NCBI GenBank assembly: GCA_045634305.1
Contig: JAZQZZ010000049.1
Coordinates: 124,001 to 188,000 of the forward strand
DNA: 64,000 nucleotides
Direction: 5' to 3'
Origin: HGM04593 sp045634305
Lineage (GTDB): Bacteria > Bacteroidota > Bacteroidia > Bacteroidales > Bacteroidaceae
The position numbers were made by a program, and so were the translations under genes. Of this stretch, positions 42,981 through 51,757 are shown in pieces. Numbering within the stretch: the first letter of the stretch is position 1; each line of letters starts with the position of its first letter. The notes under the pieces were generated by a model, which was not told the DNA's origin, ran no database searches, and worked only from the letters and a program-made list of their open reading frames with translations.

Positions 42981-43535
42981 ATGGAAAAGAAACTATTTAC
43001 TATAATCATCTATACCGAGAATATTGCCGGTATGCTCAATCAGGTAACAGCCGAGTTTACCCGCCGAATGATGAACATCGACACCATCACGGCCTCATCT
43101 TCATCCATTGAAGGAGTACACCGTTATACCATCTCATTATGGGGCGAGGAGGATTCTGTGAACAAGGTTACAAAGCGCATTGAAAAGAAAGTCGACGTAC
43201 TAAAGGCCGATTATTACACCGACAAGGAAATCTTCTTCCAGGAGGTTGCGTTGTACAAACTCTCGACACCGAAAATCCTTGAGAACAGCGAGATCTCAAG
43301 AGTCATACGCCACAGCAACGCACGTGTAATGGAGGTCAATCCAAACTATACCGTAGTCGAAATCACCGGTTCAACCGATACCGTAGTGAACCTGTACAAC
43401 GAATTCGTGTCATTGCAGTGTATGTTGCAGTTCGTCAAGTCGGGCCGTGTGGCTGTGCCACGTGCCCTACACGACAATCAGGCCGACCTGCTCTTCAACG
43501 AAGACTATAAACGCAAGTCTGTCGGTGGCAAATAA
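42981..43535 (+). CDS. ilvN: Acetolactate synthase regulatory subunit
   Basis: 184 residues from MEKKLFTIIIYTENIAGML. An ACT domain (about 1-75) includes the NIAGMLNQVTAEFTRR and IDTITASSSSIEGVHRYTI motifs of the effector-binding fold. The C-terminal half is the regulatory subunit domain, with the SEISRVIRHSNARVMEV and MLQFVKSGRVAVPRAL segments. It would confer valine feedback on IlvB. ilvC and acyl-thioesterase genes that often follow in Bacteroides are absent here. Confidence 0.95.
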   Translation: MEKKLFTIIIYTENIAGMLNQVTAEFTRRMMNIDTITASSSSIEGVHRYTISLWGEEDSVNKVTKRIEKKVDVLKADYYTDKEIFFQEVALYKLSTPKILENSEISRVIRHSNARVMEVNPNYTVVEITGSTDTVVNLYNEFVSLQCMLQFVKSGRVAVPRALHDNQADLLFNEDYKRKSVGGK

Positions 43536-43539
43536 GTGG

Positions 43540-43626
43540 CGAAAGAAGTTCTGTACAACTTCTTTCGATTTCATAAACTTATCAAATAGGGAAAATCCTC
43601 CTTTTTTGTAGGATTTTTCCCTATTT
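43540..43626 (+). terminator. Double hairpin terminator of the ilv operon
   Basis: Two hairpins in tandem: an 11-bp stem (43540-43550 with 43557-43567), then arms 43584-43599 and 43610-43626 with one bulge. The second is followed by a pyrimidine-rich tract. Confidence 0.85.
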
Positions 43627-43684
43627 CTTCTTCTTTTCAGTGACTATTTTTGTATCAGAAAAAAAGAATCCAAAACATACGGCT

Positions 43685-44959
43685 ATGAAAAAGTTAGTTT
43701 TATTTTTATTGTTGACATCTCCCCTTTTGGCTTTGGCTCAGGCCGACGATATGTACTTCGTGCCAAAGAAAGAGAAAACAGTACTTGTCGTGAAGAGTGC
43801 CGAGGAGGTCTATTTTGCCGACGACGACAATCTGGTTACCGATGTGGAGTATTACGACGATTATGCCGATACGGACTATTCCGGCGATGACGTAGAGACC
43901 GCTTATTTTACCAACGATCTCTATGACCTTGTCGATGATTACACCTACTCCAACCGTATTGTCCGTTTCCAGTCGCCACGCCGACTGCTCTCAAGTACCC
44001 TTTATTGGGATTTGAAGTATAATTGCGGAATAAATGACTGGCTCGTGTATGACAACGGCCACACAGTCTACGTCTATCCTACTGCAAACAACTTCTTTTA
44101 CGGTGACCCATATTATTATAACAGGGTGAATATCTGGAATTGGGATACATACCATTGGTATTATCCTTATTACAGCCACAACTATTGGTGGAACCATCAC
44201 AATTACTATTGGAACCACCGCAATCACTATTGGGCTCACCACAATCACTATTGGCACAAGCCCTATTATGGATATCACGGCCACAATTCACACAATCTCT
44301 CGTGGAAACCAATCAATCGCAGGGCTGATATCCCTACCAATGGCAGCATTGCAAGCAAGCCCCGTCGTGAACAACCGGTACGTTCTATAGCAGGCAGTAG
44401 CAATCCACGCCGCGAACAGCATGTACGCACAACTGCAGGTGGCCGCAATCCGCGTCGCGAGCAGCCCGTACGCACAGTGAACAGCAGTAATTCACGCCGT
44501 GAGCAACAGGTACGCACCACGACAGGTGGCAACAATCCGCGTCGCGAACAACAGGTGCGCACAACAACCGGTAGCCGTCAGCAAACAATGCGTACTTCTG
44601 CAGGCAGTAACAATGCACGTCGTGAACAGCAGGTCCGTACATCTGTAAACAGCAGCAATGTCAAGCGTGAGTCAACCAACAGGTCTTCCGGAGGTTACAG
44701 CCGTCCTAGCAGCACCAGCGTTACACGTTCGGGTGGCAACAACCGTTCCGGTTCCGGCTCAAACAACCGCTCAAGCTACTCATCAGGCTCAAGCAACCGT
44801 TCAAGTTCAGGCAGTCGCTCAAGTTACAGCTCCGGCTCAAGCAGCCGTTCAAGCTACTCGTCGGGCTCAAGCAGCCGCAGTTCGGGTGGTCACTCAAGCT
44901 CCGGTGGCAGCAGAAGTGGCAGTGGCGGTGGTGGTCGCAGTGGCGGTTCGCGCAGATAA
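43685..44959 (+). CDS. Secreted repeat-rich, low-complexity protein
   Basis: 424 residues with a signal peptide ending near LALAQ. An acidic Asp/Tyr-rich part (about 25-80) is followed by a short globular-like region (FQSPRRLLSSTLYWDLKYNC). Next comes a Tyr/Trp/His/Asn-rich tract near 145-205 with repeats such as YYWNHRNHYW. Residues 225-330 are tandem units of about 13-14 residues with the core RREQxVRT, and the C-terminal 90 residues are almost only Ser, Gly and Arg. The family is not recognised; homologous low-complexity proteins are expected in Bacteroidota. A surface or matrix role is plausible. The His-rich tract could bind metal. Confidence 0.75.
   Translation: MKKLVLFLLLTSPLLALAQADDMYFVPKKEKTVLVVKSAEEVYFADDDNLVTDVEYYDDYADTDYSGDDVETAYFTNDLYDLVDDYTYSNRIVRFQSPRRLLSSTLYWDLKYNCGINDWLVYDNGHTVYVYPTANNFFYGDPYYYNRVNIWNWDTYHWYYPYYSHNYWWNHHNYYWNHRNHYWAHHNHYWHKPYYGYHGHNSHNLSWKPINRRADIPTNGSIASKPRREQPVRSIAGSSNPRREQHVRTTAGGRNPRREQPVRTVNSSNSRREQQVRTTTGGNNPRREQQVRTTTGSRQQTMRTSAGSNNARREQQVRTSVNSSNVKRESTNRSSGGYSRPSSTSVTRSGGNNRSGSGSNNRSSYSSGSSNRSSSGSRSSYSSGSSSRSSYSSGSSSRSSGGHSSSGGSRSGSGGGGRSGGSRR
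44380..44670 (+). repeat. Intragenic tandem repeat encoding RREQxVRT units
   Basis: Seven degenerate copies of an approximately 39-45 base unit, each with a CG-rich core coding Arg-Arg-Glu-Gln-x-Val-Arg, lie within the secreted protein gene at 43685-44959. Such arrays change copy number readily. Confidence 0.7.
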
Positions 44960-45006
44960 TATGGCCTAAAAGAAAATTGAAGAACACGCATTAAACGAAT
45001 ATTACT

Positions 45007-46527
45007 ATGAAACGCTTATTATATATCCTATTCTTGTTGCCTCTTGGTTTGAGTGCACAAAACATGTATAACGTTTCTTCGTTGCTTGACAACGAACTCA
45101 TTGGAACAGCCCGCTTTGTGGGTATGGGTGGATCAATGAGTGCATTAGGTGCCGACCTTTCCACTATGGGTACGAATCCTGCCGGTATGGCAATGTATCG
45201 CAGCAGTGATTTTACCTTCACTGCAGGCCTCGATTTCAAGAGCAACCGCTCTGACTACGAAGGTGACATTGCAACCGCCAACACCACCAATTTCTATGTA
45301 GGCAATGCCGCTCTTGTCGTTTCTTTGGAACGCGATGGAGATTATCTCAAATTCTTGAACCTTGGCCTCGGCTATCGACGCAAGAATAATCTCAGTAGCG
45401 CTTTTGAAATGTCCGGTCTCTCAAACGGCTATTCCCAACAATTTGTAATAGATGCACTATACAATGATAACCAGTTTGATTTCACAAAACTCAAAAGTTC
45501 GATGTATAGTGATTTCAATTACAGTTGGTTACCTTTGCTAGCCGCCGATGCCGGTCTTTACGATGATGCAATGGAGAATTTCCTTACATATCCCGGTGAT
45601 TCAATCCTTGTGTGGTACCCCGATGAACTCGCTTTCTATGAGGAGACACGCGGCGGTGTGAATGTAGTGGATTTCAATCTCTCGGCCAATATCAGCGACC
45701 GTGTCTATCTGGGAGCAACCGTGGGTGTTTCAATGGTCGACTATAACAGATATTCCGAATATCGCGAGGCTGATATGGATGGTGACATCTACGTACTTGA
45801 GAACGATAAATACATCAAGGGTAGTGGCTTTGACATAAAACTCGGTGCCATATTCCGTCCCTTCAAATATTCTCCATTCAAGATTGGTGTTTCAGTTCAC
45901 ACTCCAACCTGGTATAATCTGAATGAATACAGCTCTGCAACAATAACAGGCCCTTATGGAGACCGTTACACTACAACTGACCATGCTTTGTACAGCGGTT
46001 TGCTGAACGTCAAGAGCTCATTGAGGACTCCATGGCGCTACAACGCCTCAATGGCTTATACATTCAGTTCACACTTTGCACTCAATGCCGAGTATGAATA
46101 TGCCGATTACGCAAAGTCAAAGTTCCTTGGACGTGGTGATGTTGTCAAGGCGCAGAACGAAGAGTTCGAGTGCAACATGAAGGGACAGCACACAGTGCGT
46201 GTGGGTGCCGAAATCAATGCCGATGGATTTGCCGTACGTGCGGGTTACAACTACATCACAGCACCTTTTGCAAACGACGCCTTTAAGTACATGTATAATG
46301 CTTCGGCAACAGAAACTTCGACCGATTACATGAACCGTTTCGGCAAGAATATCGTTACAGTAGGTCTGGGATGGCGCGACACACTCTTCTATTTGGATTT
46401 TGCATATAAACTGGAGTTGCAGAAAGCCGAGTTCTATCCTTTCTACGATTTCGATTATCCCAATCCGGGAGCTTCCGTCAACAGTATAAATCACTCTGTA
46501 GTGGCTACGGTGGGAGTGCGTATCTGA
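45007..46527 (+). CDS. Outer-membrane beta-barrel, FadL/OMPP1-like
   Basis: 506 residues with a signal peptide (about 1-17, cleaved near LSAQ). The motif TARFVGMGGSMSALGADLSTMGTNPAGMAMY near residues 36-66 is typical of the FadL/OMPP1/TodX and PorV-like barrel families. Alternating aromatic strands and short turns run to the C-terminus, which ends in a barrel-like strand HSVVATVGVRI. It probably imports or exports small hydrophobic compounds, or acts as an OM assembly partner. It is 47 bases after the low-complexity gene, with a strong shared terminator downstream. Confidence 0.82.
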   Translation: MKRLLYILFLLPLGLSAQNMYNVSSLLDNELIGTARFVGMGGSMSALGADLSTMGTNPAGMAMYRSSDFTFTAGLDFKSNRSDYEGDIATANTTNFYVGNAALVVSLERDGDYLKFLNLGLGYRRKNNLSSAFEMSGLSNGYSQQFVIDALYNDNQFDFTKLKSSMYSDFNYSWLPLLAADAGLYDDAMENFLTYPGDSILVWYPDELAFYEETRGGVNVVDFNLSANISDRVYLGATVGVSMVDYNRYSEYREADMDGDIYVLENDKYIKGSGFDIKLGAIFRPFKYSPFKIGVSVHTPTWYNLNEYSSATITGPYGDRYTTTDHALYSGLLNVKSSLRTPWRYNASMAYTFSSHFALNAEYEYADYAKSKFLGRGDVVKAQNEEFECNMKGQHTVRVGAEINADGFAVRAGYNYITAPFANDAFKYMYNASATETSTDYMNRFGKNIVTVGLGWRDTLFYLDFAYKLELQKAEFYPFYDFDYPNPGASVNSINHSVVATVGVRI

Positions 46528-46542
46528 TAATATGATTGTCAT

Positions 46543-46589
46543 ATAAAACGAATGGAGCGGATTGTAAAAGACCGCTCCATTCGTTTTAT
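46543..46589. terminator. Bidirectional terminator between convergent genes
   Basis: A perfect 16-bp stem (46545-46560 with 46572-46587), extendable by 2 bp, with an 11-base loop. It overlaps the stop codon of the DUF4421 gene. Confidence 0.9.
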
Positions 46590-47608
46590 TTCCTGCGCCA
46601 GAAGTTGAATCCTACATACACTTCCAACAGACCGAATCCGTTTGAGATATTCAGCGGTTTCTTGTGGTAATAGAATGTGTGTGATTCAAGCGATGCGCCG
46701 GCATAGTATCTTTGGTTGTTGTATACCAGTGCCGCTCGAGTGGTAAAGTCCATATTCACGCTCCCTTGCACCTTCTCTTCTCCGCTATAATTCAGTTTGG
46801 TCTGTTTGTAACCTACAGATGGCTCAAACGATATGCCCCCAAGGAAATTCTTTGCAAATGCCCAATTGTATGCATATCCAAGGCTTATGCTGAAATCATT
46901 GTAAAGGGCTCTTCTGTATTTGAGTTCCTCTTTTAGTTTCATCCCGGTGAACGATTCAACCTTTTCGTGGTCAAAAGTGAAATCCTGTCGGTTATATCCT
47001 ACTCCCACTATCAATGAACCCGCACTCACACGCTGTATTGTCGACTGGCCATATGCAGCACCATATGAAAAACGTTTGTTGAATGCATATCGTAACCCAA
47101 TGCCCAACTGTTTCACGGTAAGCACATCCTCTTCTGATATGTTGCCTGGTAACTGTTTGTCGCCGTCGTATAACCCTTTAATGTCACTTATGCGATATCC
47201 CTCGCTCCCATTCCTGTAGAACAGGTCAAGCGCGAATCGGGCAGAGTAGAGGCTCGTGTTGAACTCTTTCAGCGGACGCCCCTTCTGCAGGTCAATGCTG
47301 TAGCCCAGAATGAGCCACCTCCAACCGATGTTCAGGGTCACCTTATTGCGGTTCTCGGGCAAAATGCCTATGCTTTGACCGTCATTACCCAATCTGTAGT
47401 GTTCATAACTGAATGAATACTCTGGCATGAATGTCATGTTGTAAAGGTTCTTCTCAACGTAGGCAGTGTCCACGTCGTTCAACACGTAATCTACGAAATC
47501 AAATGTGCCGGTTACGAATTTCTTAACCTTGTCAATACCTCTTTCCTGTGCTGGGGCGTGGATGCAAAGCAACAGAGCAATAACCATAGTTATTGTTCTG
47601 CCAATCAT
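46586..47608 (-). CDS. DUF4421 outer-membrane protein
   Basis: 340 residues from MIGRTITMVIALLL, a signal peptide ending near APAQ. It shows the DUF4421 pattern: DKVKKFVTGTFDFVDYVLNDVDTAYVE near residue 27, NRNKVTLNIGWRWLILGYSIDL near 85, and beta-barrel strands through to VYVGFNFWRRK. It is probably an OM barrel of unknown function. It is the last gene of a five-gene minus operon that starts with the DUF4468 gene. Confidence 0.82.
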   Translation of the reverse strand: MIGRTITMVIALLLCIHAPAQERGIDKVKKFVTGTFDFVDYVLNDVDTAYVEKNLYNMTFMPEYSFSYEHYRLGNDGQSIGILPENRNKVTLNIGWRWLILGYSIDLQKGRPLKEFNTSLYSARFALDLFYRNGSEGYRISDIKGLYDGDKQLPGNISEEDVLTVKQLGIGLRYAFNKRFSYGAAYGQSTIQRVSAGSLIVGVGYNRQDFTFDHEKVESFTGMKLKEELKYRRALYNDFSISLGYAYNWAFAKNFLGGISFEPSVGYKQTKLNYSGEEKVQGSVNMDFTTRAALVYNNQRYYAGASLESHTFYYHKKPLNISNGFGLLEVYVGFNFWRRK

Positions 47609-47636
47609 GATATAGCCGTGGGCGGTTTTTCTCATT

Positions 47637-48617
47637 TCAGATTATTTTGTCAAGAATCTTGTCGAGAACCCAGTTTGTGGGTGTCGCGCTCACGCTGTCG
47701 CATTCGCAATGCCCGATGCACTGTATGTGCTCGACTATGTTGCGTATGAGCGGGAGCTGTACATATGGCGGGTTGGGCACGTTGAATTGCTGTGTTCCGT
47801 TTATTGTTCGAAGTTCAATAGGCTCGAATGTGAATACCGAGAACTTCAGACACCCCTTGCTGCCGAAAATCTCAATATGGTCCTCGCGCGACGATTCGTC
47901 CGAGACAAAACACCATGACCCCGAGCCCGGTATACCGCTCTCGAACTTGAAGCATGCACTCACCGTGTCCTCGGCCTTGTATAGTCCGCCGCGGTTGGTG
48001 CTGTATCCTTCGGCAAAGAGTATGCAACCGAACATCTCCTGCAACAGGTCAATCTGGTGTGGGGCAAGGTCATAGAAGTATCCGCCACCGGCAATGTCTG
48101 GGTTCACTCGCCATGGCAGGTTCTCGCGGTTGTAGTCAAGGTCGCGTGGGGGAACTGCAAAACGGATCTGCACGTTCAGTACCTTGCCAATCTGTGGCAA
48201 CAGCTCCTTTACCTTCTGGAAATAGGGCAGGTAACGGCGGTAGTATGCCACAAAACAGGGAACGCCTGTCTCCCTTGATACTCTGTTTATGCGTGTGCAG
48301 TCCTCATAGTTTGCCGCGAGCGGCTTTTCCACATATACAGGCTTGCCCGCTTTCATGGACATTATGGCAAATGTGGCGTGTGACGATGGTGGTGTGGCAA
48401 TGTACACAGCATTCACTTCGGGGTCGTCTATGAGTGCCTGTGCATCGGTGTACCAATGCGGTATGTTATGTCGCTTTGCATACTCCTTGGTCTTCTCTTT
48501 ATCCCGTCCCATAACGGCAACAACCTCCGAGCCTTTAATCAGCGGAAAAGCTGGTCCGCTTTTCTTCTCTGTAGCCTCGCCACAGCCTATAAAACCCCAT
48601 TTGACAGTAATGTTCAT
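47637..48617 (-). CDS. Gfo/Idh/MocA family oxidoreductase
   Basis: 326 residues from MNITVKWGFIGCGEATEKK; the in-frame extension upstream lies in the porin gene and is rejected. The N-terminal Rossmann fold has GFIGCGEATE near residue 8, followed by VYIATPPSSHATFA near 67 and the catalytic EKPLAANYEDC near 92. The C-terminal dimer domain carries GGGYFYDLAPHQIDLL near 175. It is an NAD(P)-dependent dehydrogenase of unknown sugar or polyol substrate. It lies within an envelope-gene operon, suggesting a glycan link. Confidence 0.9.
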   Translation of the reverse strand: MNITVKWGFIGCGEATEKKSGPAFPLIKGSEVVAVMGRDKEKTKEYAKRHNIPHWYTDAQALIDDPEVNAVYIATPPSSHATFAIMSMKAGKPVYVEKPLAANYEDCTRINRVSRETGVPCFVAYYRRYLPYFQKVKELLPQIGKVLNVQIRFAVPPRDLDYNRENLPWRVNPDIAGGGYFYDLAPHQIDLLQEMFGCILFAEGYSTNRGGLYKAEDTVSACFKFESGIPGSGSWCFVSDESSREDHIEIFGSKGCLKFSVFTFEPIELRTINGTQQFNVPNPPYVQLPLIRNIVEHIQCIGHCECDSVSATPTNWVLDKILDKII

Positions 48618-48630
48618 AGTAGGTCCCCTT

Positions 48631-50745
48631 TTAGTTATAGAAATTCCACGACAGGCCGAACCATAGTACTGATGGTGCCAGCGGGTGGTGTGGAACAAGG
48701 AAATAGTTGCTGCTGCCCAATCCTTTGTTCACATGGTAATATTTTACATAGAAACGTGCCTGTTTCAACAAGAAGTTCGCATATACCGTTGCAACAGGGT
48801 AGTTGCCGATCTTTATCCTGTTTTCCTGGTTCTGCTGCACAAACTGTCCCAATGCCGGCATATACTCAGGTGCATAATAGCTTGTGAAGTACCATGCGTC
48901 AGCGCCGATTTCGGTGTGCAGTACCTTGGCGATAACGAACTTCAGATATATGTTGGCATATGCGTTGAATGCCGGTAGCGGCAATACGGCCTGGTTGCTG
49001 CTGTACTGGTATGTCATTTCTGTGTTCACATTCAATATGCCATATTTGAAATCCTGTTTCAGTGACGCGGCAATCACCTGTATGTTCCCGCTCTCCTGCT
49101 GTACGTTGAAACGGTTCAGGTAATCGGTCCTGTTGGGCGCAAGGATTGAATTGTTGGCAATGTAGGTGTAGTTCTTCACATTCTCAAGCTTTACGTTAAG
49201 CGCTGTTCTTGTGAATGGGACCTCTATACTTCCCTCAATGCGTGTTCTGAACTCCTTTGCAAGGTCATTGTCCCACCAGAAGTGCTCGGAGTGGTAGTGA
49301 CGGTAGTAGAACGACGGCTTGTTGTTCTTCACGAACGCTTTCGCCTTGATGTTTATATCCTTTTTCCACAGTCTGAAGTTGAAGTCAATGCCGCCGTCGA
49401 GAGAGAAAGAACCCAAATCGGCTCCAATGACTGCAGTGGAGCCTTCGGCATGGTATCGCAGATGCTTGCCGCGTGTACTTGTTATTGCTCCTCCCACATA
49501 CAGTGAGTGTTCATTGTATGCCTTTACATACTCCTGCTGGTTGCCTGTGATGGTGTCGGGCAGGCGGTATCGGTCATATCTATGCTCGGCAAAAGCAGTG
49601 ATGTTTGCAAAAGCCCACCTTCTGAATCCTTCGCGCATCGACAGGGCAATCCTGTTGTCGATTGAAAGGTCATTAGTGTTGTCTACCGAATCGTGCGGCA
49701 GATATGTATCGGCGTAATAGTTTCTTGGCAGCCTGTAGTTGATGTATTCGTGGCGCAGATGCGAAATGTCAGCTGTGTGTGTCAGACGTGCAACATTTAT
49801 GAACTCTGTGGCAACGGAATCTTCCTTGTTTACAGCTTTGCCCAATGCTTTTATGGAGTCCGAAGTGGCAATTGCCGCTGTGTCTGCGGTTATTTTCTCA
49901 CGGTAATATCCCCAGTTGTAGTTGTGTGTGAAATATACGCTGTATACATCGTTCCTGCTCCATGTGGCATCCAATTTTACAGGAATGTCACCGGTTCCCA
50001 TGTTGGCACCTCCACCTTCAGTCTCTTCGGGACGTGTGATGTAACGGTCGTCTGTTATACCACCGTTCTCTCTAATCTTCATCTTGTAGCGGCTTGCCAA
50101 CAGATGATAGTTGTATCTGTCACTCCTGTAGAACGAGAAGAGCGAGAAGTTTATGAGTGATGTCGATTGTTTGTCATATCGTCCGCGGCCATAGAGGTAG
50201 TCAAAGAGGAAACCGACTCCAAAATGCTTTCCCGCATTTGTGGTAAAGTATGCCCTGAAGCGGTCATCGCCGTCAACCTTGTTGCCCGATGAGTGGTAGC
50301 TCAGGTTCGTATATGGCGATTTGGTGTCAGTGAAAATGAACCTGTCCGGTGTGGTGTAGAAATAGTCGTACGGCTGCAGGAAATCATAGGTGGTTGTTGT
50401 GGGGCGGTTGAAGTAGATTCTGCTCTCTCTTGGCGTACCCATGTTGCCAAGGTAGTTGTATTCGCCGTTCACGCCCTCGGTGAGGTGCCAATTCTGGAAC
50501 ATGAATTGCAGCGTGTCTGCGTTTATTTCCATTTTCTCGCCGAATCGGCTGTCAATTTTCCATTGATGTATTTCCCTTGGAGCAATAACCTTCTTTTTCG
50601 TACTGTCCTGGGGATTGTTCTTGAATGGACTGAATACTTCGCCATGCCCCAGTCCGCCTCCGGCGTCTGTCATCTTCTTGAAACTCTGTCCGCTTACAAT
50701 GACGGGCAGTGCAAGAAGTAGCATGCATAGTATTCTTCTTGTCAT
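48631..50745 (-). CDS. Putative porin (Porin_10 type)
   Basis: 704 residues with a signal peptide ending near VSGQ. An acidic, Lys-rich N-terminal linker precedes a long beta-barrel with aromatic-girdle patterns such as YNYLGNMGTPRESRIYFNRP near 95 and GKHFGVGFLFDYLYGRGRYDKQ near 175. It ends PSVLWFGLSWNFYN, an outer-membrane C-terminal signal with an aromatic near the end. It likely forms a diffusion or assembly channel. It starts 9 bases after the small membrane protein gene and ends 13 bases before the oxidoreductase. Confidence 0.85.
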   Translation of the reverse strand: MTRRILCMLLLALPVIVSGQSFKKMTDAGGGLGHGEVFSPFKNNPQDSTKKKVIAPREIHQWKIDSRFGEKMEINADTLQFMFQNWHLTEGVNGEYNYLGNMGTPRESRIYFNRPTTTTYDFLQPYDYFYTTPDRFIFTDTKSPYTNLSYHSSGNKVDGDDRFRAYFTTNAGKHFGVGFLFDYLYGRGRYDKQSTSLINFSLFSFYRSDRYNYHLLASRYKMKIRENGGITDDRYITRPEETEGGGANMGTGDIPVKLDATWSRNDVYSVYFTHNYNWGYYREKITADTAAIATSDSIKALGKAVNKEDSVATEFINVARLTHTADISHLRHEYINYRLPRNYYADTYLPHDSVDNTNDLSIDNRIALSMREGFRRWAFANITAFAEHRYDRYRLPDTITGNQQEYVKAYNEHSLYVGGAITSTRGKHLRYHAEGSTAVIGADLGSFSLDGGIDFNFRLWKKDINIKAKAFVKNNKPSFYYRHYHSEHFWWDNDLAKEFRTRIEGSIEVPFTRTALNVKLENVKNYTYIANNSILAPNRTDYLNRFNVQQESGNIQVIAASLKQDFKYGILNVNTEMTYQYSSNQAVLPLPAFNAYANIYLKFVIAKVLHTEIGADAWYFTSYYAPEYMPALGQFVQQNQENRIKIGNYPVATVYANFLLKQARFYVKYYHVNKGLGSSNYFLVPHHPLAPSVLWFGLSWNFYN

Positions 50746-50754
50746 TTTTGCCTT

Positions 50755-50925
50755 TCAATTTACGAAACGGAGTATGAACTCCATAATCTTCAATGCCATA
50801 GCTGTCATTCCGGCAATTACAAAACCGTTGCCCTGGCCATCGGCAAGGAACAACACAAAAGTTACGGCTGCTCCAATGAGGAACAGCACGTTCAATATAT
50901 ATCTTATCTTGTCAACGGTTCTCAT
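50755..50925 (-). CDS. Small membrane protein, 56 residues
   Basis: A short frame beginning MRTVDKIRYILNVLFLIG, with two hydrophobic stretches (about 9-28 and 33-46) split by a DGQGNG turn, ending ILRFVN. Its ATG overlaps the DUF4468 stop as ATGA, and its stop lies 9 bases before the porin start, which strongly supports translation. It would be a two-helix inner-membrane hairpin. No family is recognised. A role as a small partner of the DUF4468 or porin proteins is inference from coupling alone. Confidence 0.75.
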   Translation of the reverse strand: MRTVDKIRYILNVLFLIGAAVTFVLFLADGQGNGFVIAGMTAMALKIMEFILRFVN

Positions 50926-51521
50926 TCGTTCAGTGCTTGTGTGAGTTCGTTTACGAGCTGTTCCTTGAGTTCTATTGTCTTGCGGCGGAACTTGCCCTCG
51001 AATTTCTTCAATTTGCCCTTCTTGTTGAATGCGTTCTCATCTGTAATCCAATCTTCGGCAATCATCTTTATGCCGCCATTGTCGTCCTCGTCATCATACC
51101 AGTAGGTTATGCGTGAGAGGTGGAAATTGCAGCAGCCGTCGTCGGCAGTGAGTGTCAGGTAATAGTACATTCTTGCCCTGCTGAGCACGAGGAATGTATT
51201 CTTGAAGACGATATACTCCTCGCCTTTGATTATGATTGTGCCGGGTTTCTCGCTTTCAAAACGTTTCACTGATATTACCTTTGGCTTTACATAACGGCCG
51301 GCAATCCATTTGTCCACTCTCTCTTCAACCTCCTTGGCTGTGAGACCCTTGGCCGGTATAGTTGTCTCAAAAGTGACTTTGCCGTTCACAACAGGAGCTT
51401 CTCCCGCTTCATATGCCTCGTTTGCGGCACTCTCTTGTTTTCCGCTTTTCTTGAACAGCTGTGCTTGTGCTCCGGTTGTTGACAACAGCGCCAGAACAAG
51501 TATGTATAAAATCTTTTTCAT
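50922..51521 (-). CDS. DUF4468 domain protein
   Basis: 199 residues from MKKILYILVLALL with signal peptide cleavage near AQAQ. The DUF4468 region is VNGKVTFETTIPAKGLTAKEVEERVDKWI near residue 50, followed by SRARMYYYLTLTADDGCCNFHLSRITYWYDD near 115 and AEDWITDENAFNKKGKLKKF near 155. The family is periplasmic and of unknown function. It heads the minus-strand operon; TATCTTCG on the minus strand near 51550 could be its promoter. Confidence 0.85.
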   Translation of the reverse strand: MKKILYILVLALLSTTGAQAQLFKKSGKQESAANEAYEAGEAPVVNGKVTFETTIPAKGLTAKEVEERVDKWIAGRYVKPKVISVKRFESEKPGTIIIKGEEYIVFKNTFLVLSRARMYYYLTLTADDGCCNFHLSRITYWYDDEDDNGGIKMIAEDWITDENAFNKKGKLKKFEGKFRRKTIELKEQLVNELTQALNE

Positions 51522-51679
51522 GACAAAACAGGTATGCATTTAACCTTGCGAAGATAATACAAAAGTAAAAAGAATGCAAGAAAAAATAGCCTTCTCGTGC
51601 TCTTCGTGCTGTTATAGCATGTTAAATGCGCCCATCGGCCTTCAAAGATGGCGGACGTCGCAAAAATAGTTGCTTATTT

Positions 51680-51710
51680 TTGTGTTTTCTCACAACCTGT
51701 ATTACTTTTG
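51680..51710 (+). promoter_or_regulatory. Promoter of the PASTA protein-rluD operon
   Basis: TTG at 51680-51682 and TACTTTTG at 51703-51710 are 20 bases apart, 47 bases before the ATG. A second -7-like TATTTTTG overlaps at 51675-51682. Confidence 0.6.
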
Positions 51711-51757
51711 CATAATAATGTGAAAAGCACAAGGCTTATACTCATATTGGATTTGTT

